From Methylobacterium brachiatum (lineage in GTDB: Bacteria; Pseudomonadota; Alphaproteobacteria; Rhizobiales; Beijerinckiaceae), in the NCBI RefSeq assembly GCF_020523825.1, contig NZ_JAJALK010000019.1, forward strand, positions 18,117 to 82,116: DNA of 64,000 bases, read 5' to 3'. Within the stretch, counting starts at the first letter, position 1, and every line of letters starts with the position of its first letter. The translations under genes were made by a program, and so were the position numbers. Positions 7,525 to 16,124 of the stretch are shown here, piece after piece. The notes beneath the pieces are model-generated. The model was given only the letters and a program-made list of their open reading frames with translations. It was not told the origin of the DNA and ran no database searches.

Positions 7525-8769
7525 ATGGCGGACCTGTCCGAGACATCCGAGCGCACGATCGCCCCGGTGCCCCGGATCACGATCCAGGCCTTCTGCGAGA
7601 CCGGCGAGACCGCCGCGATGATCGAGGGCGCGTCCCTCGATCGGCGCATGCAGAAGGCGCAGGTCAAGGTCCGGATGGGCGGCGGCGCCGCGGCGATCGA
7701 GGCCTACCGCCACGCGCCGACGCCCAACGTCATCGTCATCGAGACGCAGGGCGTCCGCTCGAAGCCGGTCGAGTGCCTGGATGCCCTGGCCGAGGTCTGC
7801 GACGAGGGCACCCGCGTCCTGGTGATCGGCCACGTCAACGACGTGACCCTCTACCGGCAGCTGATCCAGCGCGGCGTCTCCGACTACCTGATGGCGCCGG
7901 TCGAGCCGCTGACCCTGATCGCGGCGATTTCCGACCTGTTCACCGCGCCCGGCGTCAAGCCGGTGGGCCGCACCGTGGCGGTCTACGGGGTCAAGGGCGG
8001 CATCGGCGCCTCGACGGTGGCGCATAACTTCGCCTGGTCGGTGGCCCGGAACCAGGGCGTGCAGACGGTGATCGCCGATCTCGACATCGCCTTCGGCACC
8101 GCCTCGCTCAACTTCAACCAGGACCCGCCGCAGGGCATCGCCGAGGCGGTGTTCGCGCCCGAGCGCCTGGATTCGGCCCTGGTCGAGCGGCTGCTGTCGA
8201 AATGCAGCGACAACCTCAGCCTGCTCTCGGCCCCGGCGAGCCTCGACCGGACCATCGACCTGTCCGAGCCGGCCTTCGATTCCCTGATCGAGTACCTGCG
8301 CGCGAGCGTGCCCTGCGTGGTCCTCGACATTCCGCACCAGTGGAGCGCGTGGTCGAAGCGCGTGCTCACCGCGGCCGACGAGATCCTGATCGTCGCCGGT
8401 CCCGACCTCGCCTGCCTGCGCAACGCCAAGAACCTGCTCGGGGCGCTCAAGCACGGCCGCCCGAACGACCAGCCGCCCCGGGTCCTGCTCAACGGCGTCG
8501 GCATGGCCAAGCGGCCGGAAATCGGCACGGCCGAGTTCGCCAAGGCCCTCGACGCGCCGATCACGGCCACGATCCCGTTCGAGCCGACCCTGTTCGGCAC
8601 GGCCGCCAATAACGGCCAGATGATCGCCGAGATTCAGGCCGGCTCGAAGGTGGCGGAGCTGTTCAACGACCTGGCGGCGGTCACCCTGGGGCGCCCGGAG
8701 ACCCGGCGCAGCCGGTCGAGCCTGCTGGAGCCGCTGCTGGCCAAGCTCGCCGGCCGCAAGGCCTCGTGA
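7525..8769 (+). CDS. cpaE: Pilus assembly ATPase-like localisation protein CpaE
   Basis: CpaE (TadZ; 414 residues) is a cytoplasmic MinD/ParA-like protein that places the Tad pilus machine at the cell pole. The N-terminal third is an atypical receiver-like domain (ending near DYLMAPVEPLTLIAAI). The C-terminal part is a P-loop domain with the deviant Walker motif KGGIGAS at residues 157-163 and the IADLDIAFGTASLNF segment. The ATG at 7525 was chosen because it begins the conserved protein; the frame is open much further upstream but overlaps cpaD. It stands between cpaD and cpaF in a single transcription unit. Confidence 0.93.
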   Translation: MADLSETSERTIAPVPRITIQAFCETGETAAMIEGASLDRRMQKAQVKVRMGGGAAAIEAYRHAPTPNVIVIETQGVRSKPVECLDALAEVCDEGTRVLVIGHVNDVTLYRQLIQRGVSDYLMAPVEPLTLIAAISDLFTAPGVKPVGRTVAVYGVKGGIGASTVAHNFAWSVARNQGVQTVIADLDIAFGTASLNFNQDPPQGIAEAVFAPERLDSALVERLLSKCSDNLSLLSAPASLDRTIDLSEPAFDSLIEYLRASVPCVVLDIPHQWSAWSKRVLTAADEILIVAGPDLACLRNAKNLLGALKHGRPNDQPPRVLLNGVGMAKRPEIGTAEFAKALDAPITATIPFEPTLFGTAANNGQMIAEIQAGSKVAELFNDLAAVTLGRPETRRSRSSLLEPLLAKLAGRKAS

Positions 8770-8823
8770 TGCGCGGGACCTTCGCCGGGACGATGCCTCA
8801 CGCGGGCCGCGGGGATCTGACCC

Positions 8824-10266
8824 ATGTTCGGTAGGCGACAATCCGGAGCCGCCCCGACGGCGCCCGCGCCGGTCCCGCAGATGCGGGCCGCCCTGCCGGC
8901 CGCGCCGGTGCTGCGCGACGCCGCGCCGGCACCGAAGCCGCCCAAGCCCGCCGCCCCGGTGGTGGTCGAGAACCTGCGCTCCGAGGATTACTACCGGACC
9001 AAGAGCCTGATCTTCGGCGCCCTGATCGAGGCGATCGACCTCACCCAGCTCGCGCGCCTCGACGCCGAGACCGCCCGGGAGGAGATCCGCGACATCGTCA
9101 CGGAGATCATCGGGCTCAAGAACATCGTCCTGTCGATCGCCGAGCAGGAGGAGCTGCTCGACGACATCTGCAACGACGTGCTGGGCTACGGCCCGCTGGA
9201 GCCGCTGCTCGCCCGCGACGACATCGCCGACATCATGGTCAACGGCGCCAACCGGACCTTCATCGAGGTCGACGGCAAGATCCAGCTGACCAATGTCCGC
9301 TTCCGCGACAACCAGCAGCTGATGAACATCTGCCAGCGGATCGTCAGCCAGGTCGGGCGACGCGTGGACGACGCCTCGCCGATCTGCGACGCGCGCCTGC
9401 CGGACGGCTCCCGCGTCAACGTCATCGCGCCGCCGCTGGCCATCGACGGGCCGGCGCTCACAATCCGCAAGTTCAAGAAGGACAAGCTCACCCTGGAGCA
9501 GCTGGTGCGCTTCGGGGCGATCTCCCCCGAGGGCGCCGAGGTCCTGAAGATCATCGGCCAGTCTCGCTGCAACGTCGTCATCTCGGGCGGCACCGGCTCG
9601 GGCAAGACCACGCTGCTGAATTGCCTCACCGCCTTCATCGAGCACGACGAGCGGGTCATCACCTGCGAGGACGCGGCCGAGTTGCAGCTCCAGCAGCCGC
9701 ACGTCGTGCGCCTGGAGACGCGCCCGCCGAACATGGAGGGCCAGGGGCAGGTCACCATGCGCGACCTGGTCAAGAACTGCCTGCGCATGCGGCCCGAGCG
9801 GATCATCGTCGGCGAGGTCCGCGGACCCGAGGCCTTCGACCTGCTCCAGGCGATGAATACCGGCCATGACGGCTCGATGGGCACGCTCCACGCCAACAGC
9901 CCGCGCGAATGCCTGTCGCGGATCGAGTCGATGATCTCGATGGGCGGCTTCACGCTGCCATCGAAGACCCTGCGCGAGATGATCTGCGGCTCGATCGACG
10001 TGGTGATCCAGGCCATGCGCCTGCGCGACGGCTCCCGGCGCATCACCCATATCACCGAGGTGCTGGGCATGGAGGGCGACGTCATCACCACCCAGGACGT
10101 GTTCCTCTACGACATCGTCGGCGAGGATCCGAACGGCAAGCTGATCGGGCGCCATCGCTCGACCGGGGTCGGGCGGCCGAAATTCTGGGAGCGGGCCCGC
10201 TATTACGGCCTGGAGCGCCGCCTCGGCGAGGCGCTCGACGCCGCCGAAATCGTCGACGGGGCGTGA
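8824..10266 (+). CDS. cpaF: Tad pilus secretion ATPase CpaF (TadA)
   Basis: CpaF (480 residues) is the hexameric type II/IV secretion-system ATPase that powers assembly, and in Caulobacter also retraction, of the Flp pilus. A proline/alanine-rich N-terminus (residues about 5-45) precedes the conserved body. Visible motifs are GYGPLEPLLARDDIADIMVN, the Walker A GGTGSGKTT at 255-263, the Asp box around ITCEDAAELQ, the Walker B region RIIVGEVRG and the His-box GHDGSMGTLHANS. Everything needed for ATP hydrolysis is present. Its TGA overlaps or directly abuts GTG start candidates of tadB, indicating translational coupling. Confidence 0.96.
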   Translation: MFGRRQSGAAPTAPAPVPQMRAALPAAPVLRDAAPAPKPPKPAAPVVVENLRSEDYYRTKSLIFGALIEAIDLTQLARLDAETAREEIRDIVTEIIGLKNIVLSIAEQEELLDDICNDVLGYGPLEPLLARDDIADIMVNGANRTFIEVDGKIQLTNVRFRDNQQLMNICQRIVSQVGRRVDDASPICDARLPDGSRVNVIAPPLAIDGPALTIRKFKKDKLTLEQLVRFGAISPEGAEVLKIIGQSRCNVVISGGTGSGKTTLLNCLTAFIEHDERVITCEDAAELQLQQPHVVRLETRPPNMEGQGQVTMRDLVKNCLRMRPERIIVGEVRGPEAFDLLQAMNTGHDGSMGTLHANSPRECLSRIESMISMGGFTLPSKTLREMICGSIDVVIQAMRLRDGSRRITHITEVLGMEGDVITTQDVFLYDIVGEDPNGKLIGRHRSTGVGRPKFWERARYYGLERRLGEALDAAEIVDGA

Positions 10267-10268
10267 CC

Positions 10269-11246
10269 GTGGCGGATGCGTCCCAGATGCCGCTTGCCGC
10301 CGGCCTGATCGGCGTCGCGGTGGCGGCCGTCGCCTATGTGGCGGTGCTGCCGCTGCTCGGCGGCCAGCGCCGGGCGAACCGGCGGCTGAAAGCGATCGGC
10401 GTCACGGCCTCCGGGGCGGCGGTGCGCGGCGTCGCGGTCAACCGGCGCGAGCAGGTCGCCAAGACGCTGAGCGAGATCGAGGCGAAGGCCAAGAACGCCA
10501 ACAAGGCCACGCTGGAGCTGAAGCTCGCCCGCGCCGGCCTGAGCTGGACGAAGCGGACCTTCTACACGATCTCGGGCGGCTGCGGCGGCGTCCTCGGCCT
10601 ACTGCTGTTCCTGATCACCGACAGCCCGGTGGCGGCGGCCGGCGCCGCCTTCGCGGGGGGCTTCGGCCTGCCCGCCTGGATGCTGCGCCACCTGCGCATC
10701 CGGCGCATCGCGAAGTTCAACAAGGAACTGCCCAACGCCGTCGACGTGGTGGTGCGCGGCATCCGCACCGGCATCCCGGTGGGGGACTGCTTCCGGATGG
10801 TCTCGCGCGAGGCCGAGGAGCCGGTGCGCAGCGAGTTCAGGACGGTGATCGAGACCCAGGCGATGGGCCTCTCGCTGGGCGAGGCCGTCTCGCGCCTGTT
10901 CGAGCGGGTGCCGACCGCCGAGGTGAACTTCTTCGCGATCGTGATCAACATCCAGCAGCAATCGGGGGGCAACCTGTCGGAGGCGCTGAACAACCTCTCG
11001 GTCGTGCTGCGCGACCGGGCCAAGATGCGCGGCAAGGTCCAGGCGATGAGCATGGAGGCCAAGGCCTCGGCCTCGATCATCGCGTGCCTGCCCTTCGGCG
11101 TGGCCGGCATCACCACGCTGACGAGCCCGGATTACATCTCGCTGCTCTGGACGACGGATGTCGGCACGATCGCCCTCGTCGGGGCGGCGATCTGGATGTC
11201 GCTCGGCGTCTTCACGATCCGCAAGATGATCGCCTTCGACTTCTGA
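10269..11246 (+). CDS. tadB: Tad pilus inner-membrane platform protein TadB
   Basis: TadB (about 325 residues) is one of the two inner-membrane GspF-like proteins on which the CpaF ATPase acts. It has an N-terminal transmembrane helix (LIGVAVAAVAYVAVLPLLG), a pair of hydrophobic segments around residues 100-135, a T2SSF domain with KFNKELPNAVDVVVRGIRTG and IVINIQQQSGGNLSEALNNL, and two further helices at the C-terminus. The start is a GTG; GTG 10263, overlapping the cpaF stop, and GTG 10269 are both possible. The second was taken because of spacing from the GGGGCG sequence upstream. Confidence 0.93.
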   Translation: MADASQMPLAAGLIGVAVAAVAYVAVLPLLGGQRRANRRLKAIGVTASGAAVRGVAVNRREQVAKTLSEIEAKAKNANKATLELKLARAGLSWTKRTFYTISGGCGGVLGLLLFLITDSPVAAAGAAFAGGFGLPAWMLRHLRIRRIAKFNKELPNAVDVVVRGIRTGIPVGDCFRMVSREAEEPVRSEFRTVIETQAMGLSLGEAVSRLFERVPTAEVNFFAIVINIQQQSGGNLSEALNNLSVVLRDRAKMRGKVQAMSMEAKASASIIACLPFGVAGITTLTSPDYISLLWTTDVGTIALVGAAIWMSLGVFTIRKMIAFDF

Positions 11247-11272
11247 GCCCGCCCGGATTCGGACCCCGTTCC

Positions 11273-12253
11273 ATGATCGACGCCATTGCGGAGAAGCTGT
11301 TCGATCCCCGCTTCATGGGCACGCTGCTGACCGCCATCGCGGCGGCCGCGACCGCCTTCGCGGTGGCGCAGCCCTTCTTCGAATCGGACAAGCTTTCCAA
11401 GCGGATGAAGCTCGTCAGCGACGAGCGCGAGCTCATCCGGCGGCGGGAGCGCCAGGCGGACCGGGCCCGGCCGAACGAGCGGGCGACCCTGCGCGTGGCG
11501 CCCAAGGCCTACATGAAGTCGATCGTCGACCGGTACCAGCTGCACCGCTGGCTCGGTACCGATACGGCCAAGCGCAAGCTGATGATGGCCGGTTATCGCG
11601 GCCAGGGCGCGGAGACCACGTTCCTGTTCTTCCGCTTCGTCGTCCCGGTCGCGTCGGTGATCGGGTCCGCGTTCTACCTGTTCGTGCTGGAGGTGATCGA
11701 CGCCTCCTACCTGATGCGGATCGGGATGGTGATCGGCGCGGCCTATACGGGCATCAAGGCGCCGGAACTGTTCCTGGTCAACACCGCCAAGAAGCGGCAG
11801 GCCGAGATCCGCCGGGCCTGGCCGGACGCCCTCGACCTGACGCTGATCTGCGTCGAATCCGGCATGGCGATCGAGAACGCGTTCCGGAAGGTGAGCACCG
11901 AGATCGCCGCCTCCTCGGTGGTGCTGGCCGAGGAGCTCGCCCTCATGACCGCCGAGATGTCGTTCCTGCCCGACCGGCGCCAGGCCTACGAGAATCTCGT
12001 CATGCGGACCGGGCTCGAGCCGGTGAAATCGGTGGCGACCGCGCTGATCCAGGCCGAGCGCTACGGCACGCCGATCGGCCAGGCGCTCCGGGTGCTGAGC
12101 CAGGAGAGCCGCGACCAGCGCATGAACGAGGCGGAGAAGAAGGCGGCCAGCCTGCCGCCCAAGCTGACCGTGCCGATGATCCTGTTCTTCCTGCCGGTGC
12201 TGTTCGTCGTCATCATCACGCCGGCCGTCATCCAGGTCATGCGCACGCAGTGA
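11273..12253 (+). CDS. tadC: Tad pilus inner-membrane platform protein TadC
   Basis: TadC (326 residues) is the second GspF-like platform protein and the partner of TadB. An N-terminal membrane helix (TLLTAIAAAATAFAVAQPFF) is followed by a basic cytoplasmic stretch, a hydrophobic pair around residues 118-160, the T2SSF domain with RRAWPDALDLTLICVESGMA and ERYGTPIGQALRVLSQESR, and a C-terminal helix LTVPMILFFLPVLFVVII. It closes the pilus run. The tetratricopeptide protein TadD, which usually follows, is absent here. Confidence 0.94.
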   Translation: MIDAIAEKLFDPRFMGTLLTAIAAAATAFAVAQPFFESDKLSKRMKLVSDERELIRRRERQADRARPNERATLRVAPKAYMKSIVDRYQLHRWLGTDTAKRKLMMAGYRGQGAETTFLFFRFVVPVASVIGSAFYLFVLEVIDASYLMRIGMVIGAAYTGIKAPELFLVNTAKKRQAEIRRAWPDALDLTLICVESGMAIENAFRKVSTEIAASSVVLAEELALMTAEMSFLPDRRQAYENLVMRTGLEPVKSVATALIQAERYGTPIGQALRVLSQESRDQRMNEAEKKAASLPPKLTVPMILFFLPVLFVVIITPAVIQVMRTQ

Positions 12254-12280
12254 CGGCCGTGCCCGCGACCCGGTGACCGC

Positions 12281-12544
12281 TCAGCGGATGCGGCCGGGAC
12301 GGGTCGGCTCGAACACGATCCGGCGGTGGAAGGCGCACCAGCTCTTGCCGTCGGAGACCGGCGCACCGCAGCAGATCGCGCGGTCGTTCGGCTCGCCGAT
12401 GATGTACTTGCACACGAAAGCCCCGGACTGCGCGAAGGGCACGCGCAGGTCCGCCGACGGCTCCTGGACGCCTTCGGCATCGCCGATCTGAGACATGCGG
12501 ACGAGTTGATTCATGGCGGTGATCGGCTCAATAAGCATCTGCAC
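12281..12544 (-). CDS. Small protein with GcrA-like C-terminal zinc-binding motif
   Basis: This short protein (87 residues from the ATG at 12544; ATGs at 12514 and 12496 are alternatives and none has a clear ribosome site) carries in its second half the pattern CKYIIGEPNDRAICCGAPV, then WCAFHRRIVFEP. This closely resembles the C-terminal segment of the alphaproteobacterial cell-cycle regulator GcrA, which has a cysteine/histidine cluster of that spacing. The GcrA N-terminal helix-turn-helix is missing. Upstream in the same frame a further 33 codons beginning at 12697 end in a TGA at 12593-12595, so a longer gene interrupted by one stop is possible. It lies convergent to tadC. It could be a protein-interaction module or a remnant. 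Confidence 0.6.
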   Translation of the reverse strand: MQMLIEPITAMNQLVRMSQIGDAEGVQEPSADLRVPFAQSGAFVCKYIIGEPNDRAICCGAPVSDGKSWCAFHRRIVFEPTRPGRIR

Positions 12545-12930
12545 GGTCGGCGCGGGCGCCTCGGCAGTGAGGGAGGGTTGAACGCCCTGCCTTCAGGCGG
12601 CGGCCCCGTCTCGCGTGTCCGGGACTTGCGTCTCGCGGAGCGGCATCGGGGGCGACCCGCCCGAGCCGGCCTCGACGGCTGGCGCGGTGAGCGTCATCGT
12701 GTTGTCGTAACTGGGGTTACAACGATTGAAAACAAGACCAGCGTGCATTCGCTGCATCGGACCACGGTGCGGGGTGCGTAGCTGGGCACAGAGTCGCGGC
12801 TCTTCGGCCTCGATCCGCAGGGCCTGACGAAACCGCCGGAACGCGCCGCCGCAGCCCGCGACCGGGCGTGCAACCGGCCCCTGGCTGTGGTTTGGTGGGC
12901 GCTCACGCGAACAGAGCCGGATTGCGGATT
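12545..12930. other. Intergenic stretch between the GcrA-like gene and sseA
   Basis: I see no convincing gene here. The minus strand has a 34-codon frame (12593-12697) in phase with the GcrA-like gene, preceded by the only AT-rich patch of the region (about 12700-12745), which may hold that gene's promoter. The plus strand would contain the sseA promoter, which I cannot locate. Confidence 0.5.
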
Positions 12931-13776
12931 ATGGCCCACCCGCCCCTCGTGCCCCCCGAATGGTTGCACGACCGCCTCGATGCGCCCGACATCGTGGTGC
13001 TCGATGCCTCGTGGTACCTGCCGGCCGCCGGTCGCGACCCGGCCGCCGAGTTCCGGGCCGCCCATATCCCCGGAGCGCTGCGCTTCGACCTCGACGCCAT
13101 GAGCGACACCGAATCGAGCCTGCCGCACATGCTGCCGCGCTCCGACGTGTTCGCCTCGCGGATGCGGGCTTTGGGCATCGGCGACGGCATGCAGATCGTC
13201 GTCTATGACGGCCAGGGCCTGTTCTCGGCCCCCCGGGTCTGGTGGATGCTCAAGACCTTCGGGGTCCGCGACGCGCTGGTGCTGGATGGCGGCCTGCCCG
13301 CCTGGATCGCGGCCGGCTACCCGACCGAGGACGGCGACCCCGCCCCGCGCGAGCGGCGCCACTTCACCGCCCGCCTCGACCACGGCGCCGTGGCGGACGC
13401 CAACGACGTCGCCCGGGCCCTGGAGACCGGCTCGGCCCAGGTGGTCGATGCCCGCTCGGCCACCCGCTTCCGCGGCGAGGAGCCGGAGCCGCGTCCGGGC
13501 GTGCGGCCGGGGCACATGCCGGGCGCGCACAACCTGCACTACGCGTCCCTCCAGCAGGACGGCCGCCTGAAGAGCCCGGAGGAGCTGGAGCGTCTGTTCG
13601 CGGAGACCGGCATCGATCCCGACCGGCCGGTGGTGACCACCTGCGGCTCGGGCGTGACCGCGGCGATCATCGCCCTGGCGCTGGAGACGATGGGCCGGCC
13701 GGCCCGCGGCCTCTACGACGGGTCGTGGTCGGAATGGGGTGCCGACACGGCGCGCCCGGTCGCGACGGGCGTTTGA
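12931..13776 (+). CDS. sseA: 3-mercaptopyruvate sulfurtransferase
   Basis: This 281-residue cytoplasmic enzyme has two tandem rhodanese domains and transfers sulfur from 3-mercaptopyruvate to thiol acceptors or cyanide. The inactive N-terminal rhodanese domain (residues about 8-135) includes VVLDASWYLP and AHIPGALRFDLD. The C-terminal domain contains the catalytic Cys238 in the loop CGSGVTA, which matches mercaptopyruvate sulfurtransferases; thiosulfate-specific rhodaneses have a more basic loop. The ATG at 12931 starts just before the first domain. A two-hairpin element begins ten bases after its stop. Confidence 0.92.
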   Translation: MAHPPLVPPEWLHDRLDAPDIVVLDASWYLPAAGRDPAAEFRAAHIPGALRFDLDAMSDTESSLPHMLPRSDVFASRMRALGIGDGMQIVVYDGQGLFSAPRVWWMLKTFGVRDALVLDGGLPAWIAAGYPTEDGDPAPRERRHFTARLDHGAVADANDVARALETGSAQVVDARSATRFRGEEPEPRPGVRPGHMPGAHNLHYASLQQDGRLKSPEELERLFAETGIDPDRPVVTTCGSGVTAAIIALALETMGRPARGLYDGSWSEWGADTARPVATGV

Positions 13777-13785
13777 GCGCGCATG

Positions 13786-13835
13786 TCAGGGCCCTGCCCT
13801 GACGACCCGCCAAAGGGCATGGCCCTTTGGAAACC
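13786..13835 (+). repeat. Two-hairpin 3'-end element, copy A
   Basis: Hairpin 1 has arms TCAGGGC and GCCCTGA around CCT. After a spacer ending ACCCGC, hairpin 2 has 9-bp arms CCAAAGGGC and GCCCTTTGG around ATG, followed by AAACC. The same plan recurs at 26075-26122 with compensatory changes. It lies between convergent sseA and ftrC and probably ends or protects the sseA transcript. Confidence 0.75.
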
Positions 13836-13840
13836 CTGAC

Positions 13841-14665
13841 TTAAGCCGTGCGCACCGAGCGGCGCTTGTCGGCGGCGCTCCACTGCATCAGCCCGACCAT
13901 CACCGCGATGGTGCCGACATAGACCAGGCCCTGCAGGGCGGTCGGCCGGTCGGTGTAGCCGACCAGCGCGTGCAGCACCCGGCCCGGCCAGGAATTCTCG
14001 GCGATCACCCCGGAGCTGTTCCACAAGGTCTGGCCGAGGACATCGACGACGCCGGCATTGGACAGGAACTGGGCGGCCTGCGACGCCAGTCCCGCGGCGA
14101 GGAAGATGATCAGCGCGCTGGTGATCGAGAACACGTACCGGCTCGGGATCGCGGCCAAGCCGAAATAGGTCACGGCCGAGAGGAGGATGCCCGCCCCGAT
14201 GCCCGCGAAGGCGCCGAACTGGATATCCGCGCCCGAAGTGCCCGACGCCACGAGACCGTAGAGGAACAGCACCAGCTCCGCGCCCTCGCGCAGGATCGCG
14301 GCGCCGACCACGATCGAGAGGGCGGCGGCCTCGCGCTCGCCCGAGCGCACGGCCTCGCCCGTCGCCCGCAATTCGCCTGCGAGCTCCTTCCCGTGCTTGC
14401 TCATCCAGGTGTTGTGCCAGATCAGCAGCAGCACCGCGACGATCAGCACGGCGGCGTTCAGGATGTCCTGGCCGCTGCCCTCGAACGCGTCGGAGATCGA
14501 TTCCGCGAACAGGGCCACGAGGCCGGCCCCGGCGAGGCCACCGGCGACGCCGAGCAGGACCCAGCGCATCCGGCCCGGGATGCCCCGGGTGGCGGCCAGC
14601 ACGATCGAGATGATCAGGCCCGCCTCGATGACTTCGCGGAAGGCGATGATGAAGGCGCCGATCAT
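13841..14665 (-). CDS. ftrC: Ftr1-family ferrous/ferric iron permease (FtrC-like)
   Basis: This 274-residue polytopic inner-membrane protein belongs to the Ftr1/EfeU iron permease family. Both hallmark REXXE iron-binding motifs are visible within membrane helices: REVIE at residues 10-14 and REGAE at 126-130. About seven hydrophobic segments are present, as expected. The ATG has AGGAG just upstream. It is the last of four minus-strand genes (P19-like, cupredoxin-like, polyferredoxin, permease), the set called FtrABCD in Brucella and Bordetella, where ferrous iron is oxidised and moved across the inner membrane. Here the polyferredoxin gene comes before the permease, unlike the usual A-B-C-D order. 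Confidence 0.9.
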   Translation of the reverse strand: MIGAFIIAFREVIEAGLIISIVLAATRGIPGRMRWVLLGVAGGLAGAGLVALFAESISDAFEGSGQDILNAAVLIVAVLLLIWHNTWMSKHGKELAGELRATGEAVRSGEREAAALSIVVGAAILREGAELVLFLYGLVASGTSGADIQFGAFAGIGAGILLSAVTYFGLAAIPSRYVFSITSALIIFLAAGLASQAAQFLSNAGVVDVLGQTLWNSSGVIAENSWPGRVLHALVGYTDRPTALQGLVYVGTIAVMVGLMQWSAADKRRSVRTA

Positions 14666-14695
14666 GGCGTTCTCCTCAGTTGAACGCGGACCGCG

Positions 14696-16111
14696 CTACC
14701 AGACCCAGAACAGGAGCACCCAGTTGGCGACCGAGAGGGTCACCGCCGAGGCGATGCAGGCCGTGGCCGCGGCCCGCTGCAGGCCGCCCGCTGCCAGGCC
14801 GGCGACGCGCCAGCCGAGCCACACGCTCCACAGGCCGGAGCCGATCAGCATGGCGGCGCGGATCTCCGACACGTACGGGATGTGGATGCCGTCGCCGCGC
14901 AGAAACGTGACCGTCAGCGCCGAGAGGCCCAGGAAGACGCCGCAGCCAGCCACCGGGATCAGCGTCTGCGTGAGGTGGTGGAAGCGCGAGAGCGACCAGC
15001 CGCCGAGCGCCACGGTCGCCAGCGCCACGATCCCCGACAGGGCGAGCCCCAGGATGACGGTCGCGGCGCCGATGTAGGCCAGCAGCAACCCGCCGTCGAG
15101 CAGGGTCATCACGTCGCTGTGGTCGGGATAGTTCGTCAGCACGAACCACGGCGCGGACATCTCCAGCGGCCAGGTGATCCCGTGCTCGATCAGCCAGGTG
15201 GCGGCGACCTGCTTGGCCTCGACGAACCAGGGGCTCGACGACCACTGGAACGCGCCCACCGCCAGGGCCAGCATGCCGAACAGGATCAGCACGGTCTGTT
15301 CCAGGCTCGGCTCCTGGCCGGCGACGTGGACGATCTCGTGGTTGGGCGAGCGCAACGCGAGGCGCACCGCGCCGCGATGGCCGCTGCAGCGCCCGCACAT
15401 GTGGCAGGAGCCGGAGCCGCGCATCGCCTTCACCGGCACCAGGGGGGCGCAGTTGAAATGCTCGGTTCCCTGCACGGGCTTGGGCGAGGCGGCCCAGGCG
15501 GCGCGGTCCACCTGGAAGCTGATCGGCGCGAGCTTCGAGAGCACCGCGAACACGCCGTTGACCGGGCAGAGATAGCGGCACCAGACCCGCTTGTTGCGCC
15601 CGTAGAGCAGGCCGACCACGATCGCTGCAAGCGTCGAGCCGCCGAGCACGGCGAGCACCGGCTTCGGATAGCCGTAGACGCTGGTCATCTGGCCGTAGAC
15701 CGTGGTGCCGGCAAACGCCAGGAACGGCCAGCCCTGCCAGGTGATCCAGCGCGGTATGGCGTAGCCGCGGCTCCAGCGGCTGGCGAACTCGCTGAGCGCC
15801 CCCTCGGGGCAGAGCACGCCGCACCAGGCCCGGCCGACCAGCACCATGCTCAGGAGCACGAACGGCCACCAGATGCCCCAGAACGCGAATTGCGCGGCGA
15901 GCGTCAGGTTGGTCCAGATATGCGCGGTGTTGTCGGGCAGCGGCAGCAGCGCGGGCACGATCACCAGCACGCCGTAGATTCCGACGATCACCCATTGCAC
16001 GGCGCGGATCATCCAGCCGTGCAGCCGGAGCCAGTCGCCGAAGCGGGCGAGCCGCTCGTCGATCATGTCCCGGCGCGAGGGCGCCTCGGCGAGGAAGGTC
16101 TGGGACGCCAC
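14696..16111 (-). CDS. ftrD: Membrane polyferredoxin (NapH/FtrD-like)
   Basis: This 471-residue membrane protein resembles the NapH/CcoG-type 4Fe-4S proteins and FtrD of the FtrABCD iron system, where it is proposed to carry electrons that arise when ferrous iron is oxidised during transport. Hydrophobic helices occupy the N-terminal 100 residues and most of the C-terminal half. Cysteine clusters are WCGVLCPEGAL, WCRYLCPVNG and a ferredoxin-like CHMCGRC. The start is taken as GTG 16111; an ATG at 16066 would remove 15 residues and is also possible. It follows the cupredoxin gene by 13 bp, so the four genes are likely one operon. Other NapH-like roles cannot be excluded, but the neighbours favour iron uptake. 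Confidence 0.82.
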   Translation of the reverse strand: MASQTFLAEAPSRRDMIDERLARFGDWLRLHGWMIRAVQWVIVGIYGVLVIVPALLPLPDNTAHIWTNLTLAAQFAFWGIWWPFVLLSMVLVGRAWCGVLCPEGALSEFASRWSRGYAIPRWITWQGWPFLAFAGTTVYGQMTSVYGYPKPVLAVLGGSTLAAIVVGLLYGRNKRVWCRYLCPVNGVFAVLSKLAPISFQVDRAAWAASPKPVQGTEHFNCAPLVPVKAMRGSGSCHMCGRCSGHRGAVRLALRSPNHEIVHVAGQEPSLEQTVLILFGMLALAVGAFQWSSSPWFVEAKQVAATWLIEHGITWPLEMSAPWFVLTNYPDHSDVMTLLDGGLLLAYIGAATVILGLALSGIVALATVALGGWSLSRFHHLTQTLIPVAGCGVFLGLSALTVTFLRGDGIHIPYVSEIRAAMLIGSGLWSVWLGWRVAGLAAGGLQRAAATACIASAVTLSVANWVLLFWVW

Positions 16112-16124
16112 CGTCAGGACGCGC

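Noticed and set aside
7450..10155. A 901-codon minus-strand frame opposite cpaE and cpaF
   Set aside because: It is antisense to two clear pilus genes and its translation is composition-driven. It has no start signal and no domain.
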